From contig JAHDEB010000032.1 in NCBI GenBank assembly GCA_020629055.1, forward strand, positions 1 to 40,623: a stretch of DNA of 40,623 nt, read 5' to 3'. The stretch comes from Chloroflexota bacterium (GTDB taxonomy: Bacteria > Chloroflexota > Anaerolineae > Promineifilales > Promineifilaceae). The position numbers and the translations under genes were made by a program. Below the pieces are notes generated by a model. It was not told the DNA's origin. It saw nothing but the letters and a program-made list of their open reading frames with translations, and made no database searches. Shown here in pieces: positions 1 to 9,300 of this stretch (within the stretch, counting starts at the first letter, position 1; the number at the start of each line of letters is the position of its first letter).

Positions 1-45
1 ATGGCACAAAACTTGTCTTGATTTCTTGTAGTAAGTGAAAATTCT

Positions 46-62
46 GGACAAACTTTAATGGC
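46..62 (+). repeat. 17-bp exact repeat, copy 1
   Basis: The 17-mer GGACAAACTTTAATGGC occurs here and again, in the same orientation, at 26817-26833. Both copies lie upstream of a plus-strand gene: 278 bp before the giant Rhs gene here and 44 bp before the amidohydrolase there. Flanking bases do not match between copies. It could be a shared regulatory site or a chance match; I assign no function. Confidence 0.4.
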
Positions 63-87
63 ACGCACCACTGCGACTGCTGAAAAT

Positions 88-141
88 GAAAATGTGTCGC
101 CCTGGTGTGGCGATATTTGTAATCCGGGGTGAGACATTTTC
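88..141. repeat. imperfect inverted-repeat element (REP/MITE-like)
   Basis: Left arm 88-105 (GAAAATGTGTCGCCCTGG) and right arm 124-141 (CCGGGGTGAGACATTTTC) pair at 15 of 18 positions. An inner 5-bp hairpin, TCGCC/GGCGA, lies at 97-101 and 109-113. The same building blocks (GAAAAT-TGTCTCGCCCCGG followed by TGGCGATA) occur at 32666-32694, so I read this as a worn member of a dispersed intergenic repeat family. Apart from this and the 17-bp repeat, I see nothing else in the first 339 bases; the short open frames there look accidental. Confidence 0.5.
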
Positions 142-339
142 CAGTACTTATCATCTTGTGCACCCTGTAAATTATGCATCCTACAAATTTGTTTTTAGGG
201 CGGTTTACCCGAGTATCAATCCGAATTTAGATTCAATTTGTCACTCTTCCAAATATTGTGGGTCAGAGAAGGGAATACGCGTTCAAAACATGTGTATTTT
301 CATGAAACGAAAACCCTGACAAGCAAATTTGGAGGAACG

Positions 340-3300
340 ATGATGCGTTCTAAAACACGTTTTTTTATTCTTATTATTGTAATTTTATTGGCAACAACCG
401 CCTTCCGGCCGTTTAATGCTGAGATTAATGATCAAACATCAATTATTGGCTCTGGTCAATTAATTGAATCAATTCAAGATTGGTGGTCCGACATAAATTG
501 GACCCCTTCATTGAGCTTAAACCAAGTAGAAGCGCCCGAGGAGCCTATGGAATGGAAGCCAACTTTTAACTTGCCGCAACCCTCAGAATTTACAGGGAGT
601 GCTTCATACTCTTTCCCATTTATGGTTCCACCGGGAGTTAATGGGCTGCAACCTGCGTTGGGGATAGGCTACAACAGCTCGATCTCAAACTTTAATACTG
701 CAAAGGTTCAAAGTAACCCAGAAGGTTGGGGATGGAATCTGTCTGGCATGATTGAGGTGACTCAAGATCTCAAGATATGCAACCACAATGATATTGACAA
801 AGGGTGTGTTAATACATATGAAGATTTCTATAAAGAGAATGGAATTCGTTATTTTCGACCAACATTTAACCTTGTCATCAATGGCACCGGCTATGATTTG
901 ATTCATGAAGAGGGGCGAAAGAAAAACGGAACCCTTGGTCGATACCTTCCTCAGGGAAGTAATAGCCTTTACGTAGAATTTTGCTCAAGTGATAGCCCGA
1001 CCACTAAGTGCAACAGATTAAGTAATCCAAGCGAAGCTACTAACAAAAAGACGCCATATTATTGGATTGCTATCACTCCAAATAATAGTGTTTATCGAAT
1101 TGGTTACACAGAAAATTCGGAACAATCATTAAAAGAGGGGAGGCATTTTGGGTTAGCTGACTACACCAAAACCGATTTTGATGTAGCTGAATCGGTTCCT
1201 GATTCTGAACTGGATAATGCAAGAAACCCGATAATTCCTGTTTTGCGCTGGCGCGTTGATCTTGTTGAAGATCAATTTAGCAATCAAATCAATTATCGCT
1301 ATAAAGAGCCAGATAACTCGGCTGATGTAAAAGTTGTTTCTGAAATTAGTTACCCTCTATGGATTAGATACAACTCTGTTAATGGCAAACAGGCTGAAAT
1401 TAAGTTTGTATTTACTGATGAGCCAGAAGATTCTGCCGCTAAACCTGCCCCATTGCCGGGTAAGATCACCCCCAGTGTCCTAACTTTTCATACTGAACAG
1501 TTGACTGAAGTTATTGTAGAACTGGATGGGAAACAATTGAGAAAATATCAATTAGGATTTAACAATTCAGAATATGGCTACAAAAAAGTGGGGGAAGATA
1601 ATAATGGGAATGATATCTATGAACCGGAAATCCCAGCATCCTCCGGTTATTCAACTGATATTCCTGCGCGTCAACAGAACGTTTGTCAAACTTCAGGCAC
1701 TCATACTGATTCTCTTGCAATGAATGGCTGGCATGCCAAGCTTTTAACGTCAATCGTTGAATTAGGACCTAACAGTGAATATAAAGTTCAGGGCACGCCC
1801 GATGTTGAATTTACCTATATTTTTAGAAAAACGGGTGAAGGGAAATACAACCACGACAAGGATGAAGATGGAAATTTGGAAGATAGTTCAGATCCTGTAA
1901 TAGATGAAGTCGATATCCCTTACTCTATTTGTCGGCCGTACATGCGTACCGCCAAAGTTCTCTATAACGGTACCGGCCGGGATGACATCCCTTCAATTCG
2001 ATTTGATTGGGAACCAACTGAGCAAGTCAATTCGAACACGCCTAAAACCAACTATAAGTTGGGGAACCGTATCCATACACAGATAAATTATTCAGGTTTT
2101 GAACAAAGCTTCTCTGACCCAAGCCTGAATAATCCTGACACACCCGGTCAGAAAGTTACATTCAAATTCGAGGGAACCTATACCGATCCGTCTGATGGCA
2201 TCACGGACAAATGGGGGGATAAGGCTGTCTTTACCCGGTCAAAATCTACCCCTGGTAGCAATAATCCGGCCGATGTGTTTGTAGGCTATCATCGTGTTAC
2301 AACTCGAATTCAAGACTTTGCAGACAACACACTCTCTGAAAATGTCAATTTTTACCATGCCTTTGGGATTGAGTGCTTTTCTATCGATCCAGATAAGACA
2401 TGTGTTGAGTTGGGGGGATCAACCGAGAGCAATACCCATCCAAATCAACCATTTAATGGCCGCGTCTATCGCTCTGAAGGGTATACGTATCTTGGCGGTC
2501 CTTCACTCGTAACACGCAAAAAACTATCTAGTTCAGAAACAGTTTGGGGCACAATTGGCGCTGGAAACCAAGTCGTATCTCTAGCTACTCAATCACGTGA
2601 CTTTACTGCGCCCGACTCTAATTTAGGGGCTGTTACCTACAATCTATATGATGAGACATTTGGTTCCCTTGGACGCTCATACACGTGGATAAATAATTCA
2701 AGTAAATTTGAGAATGAGCCATCCAAGGATGTTCTTCCACATGAAACAAACAATAATCTTTTAGCCAGTTACACTGATTACAACTGGAACCCAAACCCAA
2801 TTGATAACACAATTGATCAAAAGCAACATACTCGCCATGCGAACAATACGTCTGGAGATATCTGGTTGGTGGGTTTGCCGGTACGTTCACTCAACTGGTC
2901 AAAAAGCACAGATGGATCAGATTTGAATTCATTGGTGCTTGTTTCTGACGCGATCACACGGTATGACGACGATGGATGTGGTAGTGAACTCTGGTTCGAC
3001 TCAAACAATGATACTAAAAAAGAATTTACTTATAAAGCACCGGAAAAAGGACTTGTTACAGCTTCTCTTGTTCGAAATATGAAGGGTGACGGGACAATCG
3101 TGCCGCTCGTCGACACCAAAGATACGTGTGCGGCCGAAGGTGTAGATACGCGGGGAGAATACATTAAAACAGACATCCGATATGACGGCGATAAGCCTTG
3201 GCAAATTGCAAGCACGAACGACCCACGGAATGTTGACACAACATATCAGTGGAATGAAGATGGTATTCGCCTCGACTCAATCACCTCGTCTGGCTTAACG

Positions 3301-6300
3301 ACAGAATACGGTTACGATGCCACTTATCCGTGGCAGGTTCAAACGATTAAAGGTGCTAATCAAGCTGAAATGACGTATGAGTACGATGTGTGGGGACGCC
3401 TAGAATATGCAAAAAACACGTCAGATCCAAACAACATTTATGTTACACAGGCGATTGCTTATGCAGACCCTGAAAATCCTTTTAATGTGACAGTTACCGC
3501 ATTTCCGGGTTCAGGCGATATTTCAGCAGTTACAAGAACCTATTACGACGGATTTGGACGACCCTTTGCATCATCAAGCAACCCGTCTGGCGGAGAGGCA
3601 AGCCACCAATTTACTGGTTACGATGCTTTGGGTAGAACGACCTGCCAGTCCGACGTTCAGTCAGGCCTGCTCGGCGTGTTAAACGGAGCTAATTTGAGTT
3701 CTTTACCAAATTGTGCTTCAACTCAAAACAGTACATTTTTACAACATGAAATCTATCGTGGATCGCTTGATGTGAATGGCCAAAGTTTTGGTGCGGTCAC
3801 CGGATATTCGAAAACATTGTTACCAAACCAAACTGAGTTGATCCAGTTTACTCAAGGTCTAAAATCTTTCTCTATAGATGCTTTGGATAGATTAACGATT
3901 CACGAAAGTGATAAATATGGACGACTGGCCGTTGTGACAGAGCCCGCACCAGCTGCTGGAAGCACCCCTCCAGAAACCGAGTATTTTTATAATGCGGGTG
4001 GTTTTCTGACAGCAGTTGAAAACGATGTAGGAATTACATCATTGATGACATATGACATGCTGGGGCACAAGTTGACCATGAATGATCCAGATATGGGAGC
4101 ATGGGAGTACGTGTATGATGTGAACGGGAATCTGCGTGGTCAAAAAGATGGTAATGGTGATGGGTTGTGCTTCATGTATGACGCCTTGAATCGTATGACA
4201 GATAAATGGGGTAACAATCATGCCGATGCGAATACAGCGGTTGACATTTATGCTTTTGATGCGACTTGTTCTTTCAATGGGCGGGCCAGCTTGGCAAAAT
4301 ATAAATATGACGCTGGAACCGGCAACTTAATTGAGGTGAATTGGCCTGGGTATAGCGGCACTGATAAAGATGGTTTTATATATGATGGGCAAGGAAGGTT
4401 AGAGAACCATACTCGTACTATTAATCAGATCGATTACACCATGAAATACGAGAACTATAACCGGGCAAATATGGCGAAGAATATAACCTATCCTGATGGT
4501 GAAACGATATTTGTAGAATATGACAGCTTTGGAGCTGACGCATTGACAGAAATCGGCCGAGACGGCATTGCGCAGCCAGCCGAATTACTGGTAACCGCTA
4601 TCGATCATAACTTCCGTGGACAAATCACCAGAATTGATCGGATGGAAAACAATGGTGGAGCTGATACTGTTTACGACTATTACGCAACAAATGGTACCGA
4701 TGGAAACAGTCTGAACCGTTTGGAATCGATCTCCCACCAAGGCGATGGTCTATCTTCTTATGGTTACACATATGATCTAATCGGCAATATCGACGGCATT
4801 AATGAAATGATCGGGACAAATAGTCAAACTCAATCATTTGGTTACGATGGTTTGAATAGGCTTACATCAGCTTCGGCAAACCAAGCTTCCTTCTCCGACC
4901 TCTATTCAAGAGGGTATGCATATGATTCAATTGGAAACCTGACACAGCTGGGAGACAAAGTATATGAATACAATGATCCCAAACCGCATGCGGTAACCGC
5001 AATCACTGTAAACGGCGTCCAAACTGGCAAATTCACATACGACAACAATGGGAATATGACCTCTCGTTTAGATGCTACCGGTCACTATACCCAAACATTT
5101 GACATCGAAAATCGATTGATCGAAGTGATTAATCGGGACACTAAGGAACTGATTTCAGAGTTCCATTATGATGCATCTGGGCAACGGACAATGACCATTG
5201 AACCGCAAGCAGATGGGTCGCAGGTGATCACCTACTTCCCCTTCCCAGAATACGAAGAGATTCACACCATTACGGATGTTGATGTAAATAATCCTCCTGT
5301 TATTCAACCGATTGCAGATCAATCAAATACAGTTGGTGACACCGTCTCTCTATTGGTGTCGGCTACAGATCCTGATGGAGATGCTTTAACCTTTACAGTT
5401 GAGGGGCTACCGGCCGGATTGAGCTTTGATTCAAACAGCCTAACAATCACCGGCTCACCGACCACTGTTGCAACCCAAGAAGTAACGATTACCGTTGAAG
5501 ACACCAAGGGTGGCATAGCAACAGAATTGTTTGACTGGGCTATTATTGCTCAAGCGGCTCCACCTACTCTGGCAAATCCGGGTGACCAAACAGCCGTAGC
5601 AGGTGAGCCAATTACTCTGGTTGCTTTAAATGTAACTGATCCAGATAGCACTACATTTAGCTTTAATGCAACCGGTTTGCCCGTAGGGTTAAGCCTTAAC
5701 AGCACGGCCGGTCAAATTAGCGGCACCCCAACGACGGCCGGTGTATATCCTGTAACTGTCACCGTGACGGATGATCAGGGACTACAAGACAGCCAGACAT
5801 TTTCTTGGACCGTTATTCCCGGCCACTGTATATCAATCAATAATGCTGGATTTGAGGATGACTTAACCGATTGGTATCAAAATTCGCCCGTTGATGCGAC
5901 CATTGTTGGTGATGCGCATCAAGGCAACAAAGCCGTCCGTATATCGAATGGCTGGATCGGGCAAAACTTAGCAATCAAGCCTGGTGCGACAACCTTAACC
6001 CTAACCGGTCACTACAAAACGATCGACTCAACTAAAAACTATTATGAACTCGGTCTAGACTTCTTAGATGGGCCAGGTGGTGATCAAACGGAATTAATTA
6101 AGCCGGTATCTTCTACAGATGGCTACACCGCTTTTACCGTCGTGGCTAATGTTCCAGCTGGATATCAAACTGTGCGGGTGTGGGCGTACGCAAGCGGTGC
6201 AAGTCAAATCCAAATAGATAGCCTTGTATTAACAGCAAACGATTGTGATGGGACCGCGCCTAACATCCCGCCCACAATCAATGATCCTGGTGACCAAACA

Positions 6301-9300
6301 ACTGAAGTGAACACGCCGGTCAGCTTACAAATTGATGCAGATGATATCGATGGAGACCCGTTAACCTATTCCGCGACAGGGTTACCAACTGGAGTATCGA
6401 TCAACAGCAATAGCGGGCTCATTTCAGGTACACCCGATACCCTTGGAATCAACTCTGTCACAGTTACAGTTTCAGACGGCAAAGACTCTGCGACGGTTAC
6501 TTTTAGTTGGTCAGTTGAAGATTCGAGCAGCTCTTGTGATGTTTTATCGAATGGCGGTTTTGAGAATGGATTGACCGGATGGGTACCCGTCAATGGTGCA
6601 TCAGCATCTGTTGTGAGTACAGCTCATGAAGGATCAAATGCGGCCGAAATAGACGGAGGCCCGGATGATGATGACGGCGGAGGTTGGCTGGGCCAAACCA
6701 AACCAGCTATTGAGGGGAACAGTTACCATTTCAGCGGATACTATCAAACTCAGTCGACCGGTTTCTTCCAAGCTGGTTTAGATTACTACAACGATGATCA
6801 ATTGGTTTCGACTACCCCTTTAAATTTAACTGACTCTACAGATGGATATGCTAGCTTCAACATTGCTGGCGTGGTTCCATCCGGTGCCAACAAGATCGAA
6901 GCATGGGTCTATGCCGGTGCAGGAAACGTCATCTTGGCCGATGGGTTGAAGTTGGAGACATCTGACTGCTCGAATCCAAATAACGCACCATCCGTTGTCA
7001 CCCCGGCTGATCAAACAACAGATATTAACACCGCTGTCACCCTTCAGATCGATGCAATCGACTCAGATGGAGATAGCTTAACTTACACAGCCAGCGGGCT
7101 CCCTGCAGGGTTAGTAATCAACTCTGTTAATGGATTAATTTCAGGTACCCCAAGCACGGCCGGAAGTAATGCTGTTATCGTTTACGTGACGGATGGGACT
7201 GACACGACGCCAGTTAGTTTTGGCTGGACGATCATCGCAAAACCTGAGCTGAGTGGATTAATCATTTATGACGATAACCTCAGAGCAGGTTGGAATGCTG
7301 GCTGGTGGAGCAGCAATACGGTCAGTAATTATGATCTTGACGCTACTGACAAAAAAGCGGTTGGTCAGAATTCACTCTATGCCACTATTCGTAAAGATTA
7401 TGCGACGCTTAACCTCGAAAATGAGGGAGAGAAGGTCCATGGAGATGACTTTGAGAAGCTCCGTTTCTGGATGCACTCTGATAATTTACTGAAGATATCT
7501 CTGCGTGACCGCAAGAGTAGTGATACCGGTGGCGACAGGCAAACGAGCAAAGTTGATATCGAAGGGGCCCTTATTGTAGAAAGTCGAGAAATTGGTGGCG
7601 ACACATGGCAGTTGATTGAAATTTCATTGAAAGATGATGGCAATGCCCAAACTGAAGATTTTAATCTTCCTAACGGGTATGAGATCGATATGATCTTAAT
7701 TCAGGGGCAGAATACTACCCATGCCCAACCTACATTTTATTTAGATCAGATTGAGCTGATCGGCTCAGGTGGCTCCAATCCACAACCACCGGTTATCACC
7801 AACCCTGGTGATCAAACCAATCAAGTTGGGGACAACATCACGCTAACCATCTACGCTTATGACCCTGATGGAACAGCCGTAACGTTTTCAGAAACCGGCT
7901 TGCCAAGTGATGTTCAGATTGATCCACAATCCGGAGTTATTTCAGGGACACCAGATTCAGCAGGTAGTTCAAATGTGACGATTACGGCTGAAGACGCAGA
8001 TGGACAAACAACCTCCGTCCAATTCAGCTGGACAATTACTGATCCAGCGCCAACTCCAGTGACGCCAGAACCAACACGGCTGACTCCGGAGCCAACGCCG
8101 GTTACACCAGAGCCAACACCTGTCACTCCTGAACCAACCATCGTACCGCTCAATGTGTCACTCAGTAGCAGTGATTATGATGTAACTATCGGCCAGCAGT
8201 TTGATTTAACCTGGACCAGTTCTGGTGCCTCAAGCTGTAAAGCGAGCTGGGCATCAACGGTTAACAAAAACGGGACGCGGCAAGTTGATAGCTCTAATTT
8301 TGATGAAGGTAGTAGGTCTTATTGGGTTGAATGTGATAACAGCGATAACTCGCCAAAGCGCTCAGCTATTCAAGTTAGATTTACCTATCCAGATGGCCCC
8401 GTTGTGAGTTTGAACAGCAACAAGGCTTCAGTTATCCGTGGTGAAACTTTTAATCTCTCGTGGTCAAGTAGCAATGCAACAAGCTGCTCTGCAACTTGGA
8501 CAAGCAAAACTACAACGAGTGGAACTGAGAGTATCGATTCATTTGGATATCCTGCCGGTACGCATAGGTTCGATATCACTTGTAAGGATCAATTTAATCG
8601 ACAAGCATCAGCATCGACTACCGTATCTGTTGCTCTGCCACCCAAGCCAACGGTCACTTTAACAGGGCCACAAGGGCCGCTGACAATCGGTGACCCCCTC
8701 ACTTTAAATTGGACCAGTACGCGTGCCACAAGTTGTTCAGCAACTTGGACAAATAAAACGACAACCAGTGGTTCTCAAGCGCTTGGAACAACTGGATACT
8801 CTGCAGGCACGAGGACGTACACGATCACCTGCAAAGATGATTTTGATCAGAGAGCAACGGTTGACAAATTAATCTCCTTCGTAAACTCGCCTTCGCTCAG
8901 TTTGAGCTCTAACAAATCAGTTGTTACGAAAGGGGATGTTTATAAGCTAACGTGGAACAGTAGCAATGCAACCAGTTGTAAAGCGAGCTGGGCAACTCCG
9001 GTAACACTTTCTGGAAGCAAAAGCATAAGCAGTAGTTCATTTAACCCCGGTACTGTTAGCCATTGGGTTGAGTGTAGCAATGCTGCAGGTAAAAAGATAA
9101 GAAAATACGTTAGTATCGACGTTGTTAATCCACCAGCTGTTACATTGACCAGCAACAAAGGTACAGTCGAAGTTGGTGAGATTTACAAACTGACTTGGAA
9201 CAGTACCGGCGCCACTAGCTGTAAGTCCAGTTGGGCAAGTTCGGTAACCCGCTCTGGAAACAGAGACGTTACAGGCCAAAGCTCTGATCCAAGTACTGTA

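Noticed and set aside
8041-8155. Short direct DNA repeats resembling a CRISPR array
   Set aside because: They encode a TPEP linker in frame; no spacer-repeat periodity of 60-75 bp and no cas genes.
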